DNA from: an uncultured Acidobacteriaceae bacterium
Lineage (GTDB): Bacteria; Acidobacteriota; Terriglobia; Terriglobales; Acidobacteriaceae
DNA: 64,000 bases
Direction of reading: 5' to 3'
Assembly: GCA_937879855.1 (NCBI GenBank)
Contig: CALFMO010000008.1
Span: 186,001 to 250,000, forward strand
The notes under the pieces are model-generated. The model was given only the letters and a program-made list of their open reading frames with translations. It had not been told where the DNA came from and did not search any database. The position numbers were made by a program, and so were the translations under genes. This document shows, one piece after another, positions 16,179 through 24,650 of this stretch. The number at the start of each line of letters is the position of its first letter. Position 1 is the stretch's first letter.

Positions 16179-16901
16179 ATGAACGCAAACTCGACACAAT
16201 TAGCTGCCAGCAACGACCTGGACCTTGTCCACGCTAGCAAGAAAGGGGATGCTGCTGCTTTCGAGCAACTTGTAAAGCGATACGACCGCAGACTTCTCCG
16301 AATCTCTCAAACCGTCACGCGTAATAGGGAAGACTCCGAGGACGCGGTCCAAGAAGCGCTCTTGAAAGCCTTTCAGAGTCTGGGGAAATTCAGAGAGGAC
16401 TCGCAATTCTCAACCTGGATGATTCGCATTACTGTGAACGAGTCGCTTATGAAGCTGCGAAAACAGCGTGCCCAGAAAGAGGTTTCTCTGGACGAGGATT
16501 TTGAGTCGGATGGGGACGCGCTTGCAGTGGACGTGCCCGATCGTGCCCCGAATCCGGAGCAACTCTGTTGGGCTTCCGAATTGCGAGATATCCTTGCCAG
16601 AACCGTAGAAGAATTACGCCCGATTTTGCGGACGGTTTTTGTACTCCGTGACGTCGAGGGACTCTCAATCGAACAAACCGCACAAGTGCTAAACCTTAGC
16701 CAAGCCGCAGTGAAGGCACGGCTCTGGCGAGTGCGGTTACACCTTCGCGAACGCCTTGACAGATACTTCGACGAGCGGAGGCCCTTTGCGGCCCAGGAGC
16801 CAGCTCCGACCAGCAGGGTGACGAAGAAGATTATTGGTCTCTTTGCCGAGTGCCTTCGTGACTCGATCCCTCGCGCATATTCGACCAGTGTCGCTCTGTA
16901 A
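16179..16901 (+). CDS. ECF RNA polymerase sigma factor (second)
   Basis: 240 residues. Region 2 (about 15-90) includes QLVKRYDRRLLRI, EDSEDAVQEALLKAF and FSTWMIRITVNESLMKL. Region 4 (about 135-195) includes LRTVFVLRDVEGLSIEQTA and SQAAVKARLWRVRLHLRERL. It differs clearly from the sigma at 12.3-12.9 kb and belongs to another ECF subgroup. About 45 residues follow region 4. No anti-sigma gene is adjacent. It is 99 nt after the cupredoxin gene and probably in the same unit, so it may be under control of site F. Confidence 0.88.
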   Translation: MNANSTQLAASNDLDLVHASKKGDAAAFEQLVKRYDRRLLRISQTVTRNREDSEDAVQEALLKAFQSLGKFREDSQFSTWMIRITVNESLMKLRKQRAQKEVSLDEDFESDGDALAVDVPDRAPNPEQLCWASELRDILARTVEELRPILRTVFVLRDVEGLSIEQTAQVLNLSQAAVKARLWRVRLHLRERLDRYFDERRPFAAQEPAPTSRVTKKIIGLFAECLRDSIPRAYSTSVAL

Positions 16902-17140
16902 CGAAATTCTTCCCCGATTAAACTTCCCGCCAACTCTCTAAGAGGCAGACTCAACGCCTGCACGTAGCAGTCCTCGCCATAGCGCTGACTATGAATGCTA
17001 GCGGTACATCAGTTACACACTATCGACACACAAGTGACAAGCAAATGACATTGGAGGTGAATCTCGTCAGTCATGAGCGCGTCTAACCTAGTGACGCTTA
17101 CATGTCTTTAGATGACCGAAGCGTACGCGGCGGCAGGTAC

Positions 17141-17169
17141 GGAATAAGACCATCACGAACGCAGTTATC
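17141..17169 (+). promoter_or_regulatory. ECF-type promoter (site G)
   Basis: GGAATAAG at 17141-17148, a 15-nt spacer, and GTTATC at 17164-17169, 39 nt ahead of ATG 17209. The rest of the 16902-17208 gap shows nothing else. Confidence 0.7.
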
Positions 17170-17208
17170 CATAATGAAAGAGTCACTTTAGATCGATAAG
17201 GAGAAGTC

Positions 17209-17628
17209 ATGACAAAGTCGTATTTGATAGCAGTACTTATGTTGACGTGCTTACTTGGAGTCGGGGTAAGTGCCCGTGCTCAAGATGCCGATGGGGTCGC
17301 CGTGAGTGTTCCGTTCGAGTTCGTGGCGGGAGACGTAACGCTCCCAGCGGGAGACTACAGGGTAAGCCGTGATAATCCTGGCGCAAATCGAGAACTAGCC
17401 ATCAGTGGCTATAAGAAAGGGAAGGTATTTGTACTTCCGGTAGCGTTTGACAATGGTCCTTCCAATCAGCCGACGCTCAGCTTCGAGCATGTCGGCGGCA
17501 AGTACTTTCTGAGCAGTATCAAAACACCCAGCGGCGTCTATACCTTGCCGGCCTCACGCGAGATGATCATGCTTGGCAAGGCGAACTCTCCAAGCTCGAA
17601 CACCGCAGCCGCTTCAGGCGGTCAATAG
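17209..17628 (+). CDS. Small secreted protein of unknown function (acidobacterial type)
   Basis: 139 residues from ATG 17209 with AAGGAGAA just upstream. The signal peptide ends at SARAQ. The mature part begins with a beta-strand phrase, VSVPFEFVAGDVTLPAGDYRVSR, a pattern frequent in small acidobacterial exported proteins, and ends in a Ser/Ala tail. It resembles the protein at 2646-3020 in leader, size and the PAGDYRV/KPGNYKV turn. No active-site residues can be named. It is under ECF-type site G. Confidence 0.75.
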   Translation: MTKSYLIAVLMLTCLLGVGVSARAQDADGVAVSVPFEFVAGDVTLPAGDYRVSRDNPGANRELAISGYKKGKVFVLPVAFDNGPSNQPTLSFEHVGGKYFLSSIKTPSGVYTLPASREMIMLGKANSPSSNTAAASGGQ

Positions 17629-17794
17629 GTCGGGATCAAGATGTCGAGATCGTGCAAGTTGCGGCAGAGAGTTCGAGACTCAAGAAAAATCAAGCTGATG
17701 CTCGATTCTCTGTCCAACCTGCATGTTCAAAACCGAACCACTATTCAGATTCATAGTCGCACAAATCCAACACTCATATTTGTTAGAGGACACG

Positions 17795-18268
17795 ATGAAG
17801 AAAGCAATCTCGTTAATCGGACTGCTGATGACGCCAGCAATTCCCTCGGGATTGCTGGCTCAGCAGGCCCGCTATTCTCAGACTAACCTGGTCTCCAACA
17901 CTGGCGGCGTACCCAATACCACAGATCCTCAACTCTTTGATCCCTGGGGGATCTTCTTCAACGTTAACAGTTTCTGCAGCCTCTACGCCTCCGGTCGGCG
18001 GATACCCGGCTTTCCCATTGCCAGGCTTGGGCTGGTTTGGAACTATATTGACCACCTGCAAGAAGATGCCGTTTGCCTGCAAGCATCTTGTAGGAATGAG
18101 CGTGTTCGGCTTGCTGCTTCTCGTTTCACTATTCACTCTGGGATGCGGCGGCAACAACGCCAAAGCAACAACGCCAAAGCACCTGTCTCATCTCAAACCA
18201 CTTTAACTGTAGCGTGCACATCAGGTGCATTAAGCCATAGCGTACCCGTCAGCGTCACTGTCAACTAA
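17795..18268 (+). pseudogene. Truncated TIGR03118-like exported protein
   Basis: A good start (TAGAGGA before ATG 17795) and signal peptide lead into RYSQTNLVSNTGG and DPQLFDPWGIFF, the usual opening of TIGR03118-type proteins, which are normally several hundred residues long. After about 50 residues the homology stops. Pieces that look like the normal C-terminus occur in another frame (GGYPAFPLPGLGW near 17985) and again in the first frame (SHSVPVSVTVN at the end). An internal deletion with frameshifts is the simplest reading. Confidence 0.55.
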
Positions 18269-18415
18269 TGCCCGAGTCTTGGCAAGGGCGACCTTTTGGT
18301 GCGCCCTTGTTCCGATTCACCGAACGGTCGCGCTCTATAAGGTTTCTAGGAGCGGCGACCCTAATCAATAGCAAGCAACCAAGGCAAGAAGAACAGGCGA
18401 GGAGAGTGGACGCAA

Positions 18416-18493
18416 ATGCCGGAATTAACGTCATACGGTCTCACAGGTCTAGTCGTGATACTGCTCGTCGCGTTCTGTATCGCATATAAGTGA
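18416..18493 (+). CDS. 25-residue single-helix membrane peptide
   Basis: ATG 18416 follows GAGGAGAG with about 8-10 nt spacing, and the frame ends at TGA 18491-18493. The product begins MPELTSYGLTGLVVILLVAF and ends in a short basic tail, so it would form one membrane helix. It sits immediately before ECF-type site H and the TonB-receptor gene. It is small enough that chance cannot be excluded. Confidence 0.4.
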   Translation: MPELTSYGLTGLVVILLVAFCIAYK

Positions 18494-18508
18494 TTTCTCA
18501 AAAAATGT

Positions 18509-18536
18509 GGAATAAAAGCGAACGGGAGCAGTTCAC
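18509..18536 (+). promoter_or_regulatory. ECF-type promoter (site H) of the first TonB receptor
   Basis: GGAATAAA at 18509-18516, a 14-nt spacer, and GTTCAC at 18531-18536, 46 nt before ATG 18583. It supports 18583 rather than the GTG at 18490 as the start. Confidence 0.6.
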
Positions 18537-18582
18537 ATACTGTTGGAACCAAATCAAGAGCCAAAAGAAGTGGAGCATCGAC

Positions 18583-21500
18583 ATGAAGGATGGCGGTCAG
18601 CAGAAATGGGCGGATACTCGTTTGTTCATACCAACACCGTTGCTGTCAATCTTTTTCGTCCTGATGGCTGTCGTCAGCCTGTGGGCGCAAACCGCAACCA
18701 CGGGAAATATCTCAGGTCTGGTTACAGATCCATCGGCGGCCGTGATTGCCGGCGTTCCAGTGACATTGAAGAATCTTGACACCGGTAGTTCCACTTCCAC
18801 CACGACCAACGGGCAAGGATTATTCAGTTTTTCACTTCTGCAACCCGGACGCTACTCGGTGACGGCGAATACTGCCGGATTTCAAGCGATTACCAGGAAT
18901 GTAACGGTTGCGCTTGGTACCAGCAGCACCGCAAACCTGCAATTGTCTCTCTCATCGCAGAATGAATCCCTTGAAGTTTCCGACGCGATAGCAGGCGTGC
19001 AAACCGAGGACGCCAATCTGGAAACAAACTTCAACGCCCAGCAGATCGCCGTCTTGCCGAATCCGGGAAATGACCTGAGCGCTGTTGCCTTGACGGCGCC
19101 TGGGGTGGTGATGAACACGACCGGGGGATCTGTGTTTGGCGGCGGTAACTATGAGTTCTTCGGTTTGCCGTCGAACTCCAATGTGTTCACCTACGATGGG
19201 GCCAACGACAACGACCCCTACTTCAACATCAACAACAGCGGTGCCACCAACCTGACGCTGGGGTTGAACGATGTGCAGGAGACTAGCGTAGTGACCAATG
19301 GCTACAGCGGCCAATTTGGCGGGTTGGCGGGCGCGAATATCAATTACGTCTCGAAGTCCGGAACTAATTCCTTTCATGGAAATGCGGAATACTGGTGGAA
19401 CGGCCGAGCTTTAAACTCCAACAACTATTTCCGGAATCAGGCGAATGCAGTCGCCGGGAGCGATGTCGCCCCGCGGCCGTTTGTGAATGCGAATCAGTAT
19501 GCGACGTCATTCGGTGGGCCGATCAAGAAGGACAAATCGTTCTTTTTTGTCGACTACGAAGGCATCCGCCTGGTGATTCCATCGCTTTTTTCAGTAAATC
19601 TTCCTACTCAGCAATTTGAAAATGCGGTAGTTGCCAACTTAAACAACGTCAGTCCCGCCTCGGTGCCGTTTTACAACCAACTATTCGGAGTGTGGAACGC
19701 GACGCCGGGTGCTGCCCGCTCCCAGAACACTCTCGCGGGTGGGGGCTGTTCTAACGTCACTAGCCTGGCAGGAGTCGCGTTCGGGACAGGCAACCCGTGT
19801 GCCACGCAACTACAGGGCGGAACGTCGCAGGCAACCAACGATTATCTGATTGTGGGCCGCTATGATCAGAACATTGGCAACAACGACAAACTGTTCGTCC
19901 GAGTGCAACATGAAAGCGGCCTCCAGGCAACGTACACCGACCCTCTAAGCGCTGCCTTCGATGCCCATAGCGCTCAGCCGGAGTGGCAAAGCCAGTTGAG
20001 CGAGACCCACACATTCGGTAACAATAAAGTTAACAACTTCGTCGCGTCACTCCAGTGGTATAGCGCGCTCTTCACAATTACGAATCCCACTGCCGAATTC
20101 CAGACTCTTCCGCAGACAGTTGCCTTCGGCGATAACTCGCTATTCCCTTTGAATAATTTGGGTACCGCCTTTCCGCAAGGCCGGTCGGTGACCCAGTACA
20201 ACATTGTCGACGACTTCAGCTGGACACACGGAAGACATGGCCTCCGCTTCGGAGTGAATTTCCGACGTGACGATGTAAGCGACCACAATTTCACTAACGT
20301 GATTCCCTTTGCCCAAGAAACGTCGCTGAACGATTTTGCTTTTGGTGGCGTCGCTCCTGGCAACACTGGCGTTGGAAGCCTGATCGCGCAGAATTTTCCT
20401 CTCAACACAAACGTTCCGATCGCACTTTATCAACTCGGGTGGTATGCGTCAGACGAAGTAAAAGTGACTTCCAATTTGAAGCTGACGCTGAGCATGCGGT
20501 TTGACCACCTGTCGAATCCAGTCTGCCAGAGCAATTGCTTCCAAAGCTTGTCAGGCTCATTTCAGAACCTAGACCGGACGGCGCCTGTGAACCAGGCCTT
20601 GACCACGGGCTTGAAAACTGCCTTTCCGTCGGTCACCGCGATCGTGTATGAGCCGAGGGTCGGCTTCGCATGGTCGCCGTTTGGTGCAAAGAATACTGTG
20701 GTCCGCGGGGGATTCGGCATTTTCAGTGATGCCATTCCAACGGGCGGAATCGATGACATCTTAACCAACGCCCCAAATGATCCGTCATTCGCCCTCTTCA
20801 ATGGTGCCCTATCACCCGCGGCCCCGGGGAACTTAAATGGACAAGCGATCGCGGCCAATGCTGCTTTTCGCGCCAATTTTGCCAATGGCGGCGCGGTTCC
20901 TGCCTTCAACTTCTTTAATCCTGGAAAAGTGCAGATTCCGCGTTATGACGAGTGGGACCTCGAAGTACAACAGGCTTTGGGCTGGCACACCACGATCAGC
21001 GCGAAATATGTAGGAAATCACGGTGAACATGAGGAGATCACGAATCCAGCCCTAAACGCTTTTAGTCCAACGGGCGCCCCATTCGGGGGGCTGCCGCTCA
21101 CTCAGCCGGATCCGCGATTCGGAGTGGTTGCCCAGACACAGAACTCCGGCAACTCAAACTACAACGGGGTCACGCTGACTGCTGCGCACACGATGAATGG
21201 CGGCTTCCAGTTTCAGGCGTCCTATACGTATAGTCACGCCTTGGACGAGATCTCGAATAGCTCGTTGAACCCCTTCGGCGTGAATAGCAACGGCAACGTT
21301 GACGTTGTCACGCCGCTCAATCCGTTCAATATCCGGCAACTCAACTACGGCAATGCGGATTACGATGTCCGGCAGTCATTCGTCATGAACTACGTTTGGA
21401 GCGATGCCTTCCGGCACCTCACCGCCCGCGGTCCCAACGCGCTAGTAAAGGGCTGGACGCTCTCCGGAACGATCTTCAAGCACACAGGATTTCCATACTC

Positions 21501-21990
21501 GATCTGGAGCAGTAACGAGACAGCCGCGTTGCAAGGGAGTTTGTTCGGGAGCACAAGTCCCGCCACAACCACAGCGGTCCTCGCGAACGTCGTGGGGAAT
21601 CCAAACATTAACTGTGGTAGCTCAGCCGCACAACTCGTAAACGGGCAGCCAAATCCATGCTACAACTCGGCTAATTTCGCTGATCCCACGAGTAATTTCG
21701 GAACGCAACGCCGTAACCAGTTTCGCGGCCCAGGTTACTTTGACACGGATTTCGACGTAGAAAAGTCATTCGGACTACCAAAGTGGGAAAAGGCCCAGTT
21801 CTCGGTAGGTGCGCGATTCTTTAATTTTTTCAACCACCCGAACTTTGCCTTCCCCAACACAAATGTGGACAGCAACCAGTTCGGACAAATCACGCAGACA
21901 GTCAGTCAGCCCACGACAATTTATGGCGCAGGGCTAGGAGCGGATGCATCTCCAAGAGTAATCGAACTACAAGCAAAGTTCGTCTTTTAG
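18583..21990 (+). CDS. Oar-like TonB-dependent outer-membrane receptor
   Basis: 1135 residues from ATG 18583 (GGAG 7 nt upstream). After a signal peptide ending LWAQ comes a carboxypeptidase-regulatory-like domain (about 40-120: GNISGLVTDPSAAVIAGVPV, then LLQPGRYSVTANTAGF), then a plug (YSGQFGGLAGANINYVSKSG), and a very long beta barrel ending in the aromatic ELQAKFVF typical of outer-membrane proteins. The length and the extra N-terminal domain are standard for the Oar/SusC-like receptors expanded in Acidobacteriota. They import large substrates such as oligosaccharides or peptides, but the ligand here is unknown. A terminator follows. ECF-type site H lies just upstream. Confidence 0.88.
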   Translation: MKDGGQQKWADTRLFIPTPLLSIFFVLMAVVSLWAQTATTGNISGLVTDPSAAVIAGVPVTLKNLDTGSSTSTTTNGQGLFSFSLLQPGRYSVTANTAGFQAITRNVTVALGTSSTANLQLSLSSQNESLEVSDAIAGVQTEDANLETNFNAQQIAVLPNPGNDLSAVALTAPGVVMNTTGGSVFGGGNYEFFGLPSNSNVFTYDGANDNDPYFNINNSGATNLTLGLNDVQETSVVTNGYSGQFGGLAGANINYVSKSGTNSFHGNAEYWWNGRALNSNNYFRNQANAVAGSDVAPRPFVNANQYATSFGGPIKKDKSFFFVDYEGIRLVIPSLFSVNLPTQQFENAVVANLNNVSPASVPFYNQLFGVWNATPGAARSQNTLAGGGCSNVTSLAGVAFGTGNPCATQLQGGTSQATNDYLIVGRYDQNIGNNDKLFVRVQHESGLQATYTDPLSAAFDAHSAQPEWQSQLSETHTFGNNKVNNFVASLQWYSALFTITNPTAEFQTLPQTVAFGDNSLFPLNNLGTAFPQGRSVTQYNIVDDFSWTHGRHGLRFGVNFRRDDVSDHNFTNVIPFAQETSLNDFAFGGVAPGNTGVGSLIAQNFPLNTNVPIALYQLGWYASDEVKVTSNLKLTLSMRFDHLSNPVCQSNCFQSLSGSFQNLDRTAPVNQALTTGLKTAFPSVTAIVYEPRVGFAWSPFGAKNTVVRGGFGIFSDAIPTGGIDDILTNAPNDPSFALFNGALSPAAPGNLNGQAIAANAAFRANFANGGAVPAFNFFNPGKVQIPRYDEWDLEVQQALGWHTTISAKYVGNHGEHEEITNPALNAFSPTGAPFGGLPLTQPDPRFGVVAQTQNSGNSNYNGVTLTAAHTMNGGFQFQASYTYSHALDEISNSSLNPFGVNSNGNVDVVTPLNPFNIRQLNYGNADYDVRQSFVMNYVWSDAFRHLTARGPNALVKGWTLSGTIFKHTGFPYSIWSSNETAALQGSLFGSTSPATTTAVLANVVGNPNINCGSSAAQLVNGQPNPCYNSANFADPTSNFGTQRRNQFRGPGYFDTDFDVEKSFGLPKWEKAQFSVGARFFNFFNHPNFAFPNTNVDSNQFGQITQTVSQPTTIYGAGLGADASPRVIELQAKFVF

Positions 21991-22002
21991 CCGGCAAGCG
22001 AA

Positions 22003-22042
22003 CGAAGGAGGTGGTCTTGATTTCAGAGGTCGCCTCCTTTTC
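22003..22042 (+). terminator. Rho-independent terminator after the TonB receptor
   Basis: AAGGAGGTG pairs with CGCCTCCTT across a loop of about 20 nt and runs into TTTT. One G-T pair is needed. Confidence 0.6.
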
Positions 22043-22111
22043 GTGTGCCCCGGAAGTTTTTATTCAGCAATTCCTTTGCCGCCCTTCGACCTTCGCGTCT
22101 TGAGCTACTGC

Positions 22112-22139
22112 GGAATAAGTGGGGACCGGCCGAGTTGTA
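22112..22139 (+). promoter_or_regulatory. Possible ECF-type promoter (site I)
   Basis: GGAATAAG at 22112-22119, a 14-nt spacer, and GTTGTA at 22134-22139. It is about 200 nt from the ferritin-like gene and has the weakest -10 box of the set. Confidence 0.4.
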
Positions 22140-22339
22140 TTCGTAGAGGTAAGAGCAGAACAAGGAAGAAGCGAGACGGCGGCTTAGGTCCAAATCTGAC
22201 AGCGACGTTGTAGTGGCTGAGTTGCGCAAAGAGTTGACAATCAAATGACATCTTTGATGCATCTCGGACTATGCCACCTAGGTCTAAAGCACAGTACCAC
22301 TGAAACAAAAATCATAAGAAAAGGAATCGGAGCGAAAAG

Positions 22340-23581
22340 ATGAAAGAAACGAATTCTCCATCTAAGGTGGTGTCTGAGACGAAGCCATCGGAAGCCAACC
22401 AGTCTTCGACAGAAGATGTTCAGCGTCACTGGCAAGGTGTAGTCAAGAGACGATCGTTCCTCAAAGGCTTGGGGATCGCGGGCACGGCACTCTCGGCTGG
22501 GGCCTTATTGGGGACTGAGAGCAACGCGGAAACCGTCCGAAGCAGAGGCAAGCTATCCAAGGGCGATGTTGCACTACTGCAGTTCGCGCTGTGGGCCGAA
22601 CTTGTCGAGAGTGATCTGTGGACCCAATACGCTGAACTCGGCGGAGTCGGGCCTTCAGGCGGCGGTGCCGCTCAGGCGAGCGAAGAATTCCAGGGATTCA
22701 TCGGCGGAAATCCTGCCTACACCCTGGCGCTTGAAAATCTGGACGGCGACATGCCGCAGTACATTACCGACAACACCGATGATGAATTGAGCCACGCAGC
22801 GTTTCTTACGGCCTTCTTGAGGTCAAGGGGTGAGGCACCGCTCGACCTCACACCATTTCAAAATCTGCCGAGCAGTCAGGCGACAGGGGCAAGGCAAATC
22901 AAACGGATCACCAATCTCATGAACCTCAACGTCGACCTCAGTTGGTACACCCGCTATCGCAGTGGAGACAACCCCGATTTAGGTACGGCGTTTACGGGAC
23001 CTTTCGTCATTAAGAACCAACCGGCGATTCCGTTAAATGATACCGACACTCCCCCTTCGACCAATCCAACAGTTCCCATCACGGGCCGTGATGCCGAGCG
23101 CATACAAGCGATCGCCAACACCGCGGGATTTCACTTTGCGTTTATTGAGCAGGGCGGCGCAAGCCTCTATCCGACTCTGGCCTTTAAGGCAACCGATCCA
23201 ACCGTCCTGCGAATTCTGGTGAGCATTGGCGGAGTCGAAATTGACCACTTCGGGCTGTGGCACGATAAGGGCGGTAACGCAGTGTCTCAACCTTTGGCCG
23301 GTGTTGTCGATCCTGTGACCGGGCTGACCTTTCCGGATCTCAACAACCCTGCCACAGAGCTCACCCAGACCAACAAGATCCTGCCTGAGCCCTGCAGTTT
23401 CATCAGCAAGAGCCTCCCCCCGTGTTCGGTGATCCGACCGACATCGACCGAGGATGGCGGCGCAGTGGCTACTGTGAAGGCTTTCACGGAAGACGGGCTC
23501 TTCATTGGTCAACCGAGCGAGTTTCTTGAATTATCGATGCGGTTGGCCGTCGCAGCAGATTCGGTCCGACGGGGCTTTTAA
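22340..23581 (+). CDS. Tat-exported ferritin-like domain protein
   Basis: 413 residues from ATG 22340 (CGGAG about 7 nt upstream). A twin-arginine signal, KRRSFLKGLGIAGTALSAGA, is preceded by an unusually long polar n-region of about 36 residues. The mature part opens with LLQFALWAELVESDLW and carries ELSHAAFLTAFL and later GFHFAFIEQGG and GGVEIDHFGLWHDK. This Glu/His pattern on long helices matches exported ferritin-like (PF13668-type) proteins. A di-iron site is likely but the reaction is unknown. The next two genes encode TatA- and TatB-like proteins, consistent with a dedicated export pair. Confidence 0.75.
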   Translation: MKETNSPSKVVSETKPSEANQSSTEDVQRHWQGVVKRRSFLKGLGIAGTALSAGALLGTESNAETVRSRGKLSKGDVALLQFALWAELVESDLWTQYAELGGVGPSGGGAAQASEEFQGFIGGNPAYTLALENLDGDMPQYITDNTDDELSHAAFLTAFLRSRGEAPLDLTPFQNLPSSQATGARQIKRITNLMNLNVDLSWYTRYRSGDNPDLGTAFTGPFVIKNQPAIPLNDTDTPPSTNPTVPITGRDAERIQAIANTAGFHFAFIEQGGASLYPTLAFKATDPTVLRILVSIGGVEIDHFGLWHDKGGNAVSQPLAGVVDPVTGLTFPDLNNPATELTQTNKILPEPCSFISKSLPPCSVIRPTSTEDGGAVATVKAFTEDGLFIGQPSEFLELSMRLAVAADSVRRGF

Positions 23582-23609
23582 CTGTTGCAAGCTCTCCCCC
23601 GTTGTCTGG

Positions 23610-23653
23610 GCGGGCGCTGTCATCTGGTGACAGGTTGCAGCGCCTGCATTTTT
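23610..23653 (+). terminator. Rho-independent terminator between ferritin-like gene and tatA
   Basis: GCGGGCGCTG pairs with CAGCGCCTGC (one wobble), enclosing a second hairpin CTGTCA/TGACAG, followed by ATTTTT. It is a strong stem, so tatA probably has its own promoter or depends on read-through. Confidence 0.75.
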
Positions 23654-23694
23654 ACTAACATTTTGAGATTTCGCACTCGATATAGGGAGCACAT

Positions 23695-23901
23695 ATGTTT
23701 GAAGGACTGTTTCAACCCATGCATCTGTTGGTGATTTTCGGAATTGCCCTGCTCGTGTTCGGACCCAAGAAACTTCCGGAACTCGGCAAAGGAATCGGAG
23801 AGGGCATCCGTGGCTTCAAGGCTGCAATGAGACCTGACGAAGACAAGTCGGCCAGCACTACAGCTATCGTTGCCGACGACCAAATCTTAACTAAGAGGTA
23901 A
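23695..23901 (+). CDS. tatA: TatA/TatE-like twin-arginine translocase subunit
   Basis: 68 residues with GGGAGC before ATG 23695. One N-terminal membrane helix (HLLVIFGIALLVFGPKKLPEL) is followed by the FGPKKLPELGKGIGEGIRGFK hinge and amphipathic helix that define TatA-type proteins. They oligomerise to form the pathway through which folded proteins cross the membrane. The gene lies directly after a Tat-substrate gene and 6 nt before a TatB-like gene. No tatC is present in this window. Confidence 0.9.
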   Translation: MFEGLFQPMHLLVIFGIALLVFGPKKLPELGKGIGEGIRGFKAAMRPDEDKSASTTAIVADDQILTKR

Positions 23902-23907
23902 ACTCTG

Positions 23908-24117
23908 TTGGGCTCCGAAATCCTGCTCATCCTTGCGCTTGGATTACTGATATTGGGTCCCAAGCGGCTGCACACATTAATAGGACATGTGGCGCGCGCC
24001 AAAGCTCAGTTCGAAGAGGCGAGCCGCGGCCTCAAATCTCAGCTCGTGGCGGAACTCGACTCTACGCATACGGAGAGAGAAACTGATACTTCGCATGAAT
24101 TGGTTGGCGACCAGTGA
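23908..24117 (+). CDS. TatB-like twin-arginine translocase subunit
   Basis: 69 residues from TTG 23908, preceded by AAGAGGT 6 nt away. The opening SEILLILALGLLILGPKRL is a TatA/B-type helix with the LGPKRL hinge, and the following amphipathic region (LIGHVARAKAQFEEASRGLK) is charged, as in TatB. It is short for TatB (usually over 100 residues), so it may be a second TatA paralogue. Translationally close to tatA. Confidence 0.75.
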   Translation: MGSEILLILALGLLILGPKRLHTLIGHVARAKAQFEEASRGLKSQLVAELDSTHTERETDTSHELVGDQ

Positions 24118-24650
24118 ACCATCCTCGGATCGTTGGTATCGGAACGGCGAACCCATTGGTTAGGCTAACTCAAGAGCGGCGCTTCCGTGCTGCGGGCGAC
24201 CAGGGCGAGCGCATCCGCAACATCTTCCCGAATTAGCGTATTGATCATCACCATTTTTATCTAGAAGGCACTCTGAATCGCGGAGAGTCCTGATAGCTGA
24301 ATCAGAGGTATCTGCGCGGCGACATGCAAACAGATTGCCGAGCGATTCACAACTGCGTGAAGTCAGACGGGACTAGCGTGCAGGATATCGATTTCCTTGA
24401 GTCTGCAGCGGCTATGTGCGTTCGGATGTAGGTAGTCGCCTCATCACGGATATGGACTTCAGTAACAACCTGCAGGGAGCGTCGATACTTCTCGATCTGA
24501 ATATGCTGGCGATGACCTGAAGTTTGGTAATTTCATTAGTAATTCAGGAAATATTTTCCCTCGTGGCTAGTTCTAGATGGTATGAGTGCCAGATCGCAGT
24601 GATTGCGTCGCCCCTAGTCGGGCACTAAATCCAAACAAAGGAATAAGGAT
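24118..24650. other. Long intergenic region before the haloperoxidase
   Basis: No gene is supported. A 28-codon minus-strand frame near 24175-24260 reads like the end of some larger protein but is too short to assign. GGAAATAT, a 15-nt spacer and GTTCTA at 24547-24575 are a poor match to the ECF-type promoter. Confidence 0.3.
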
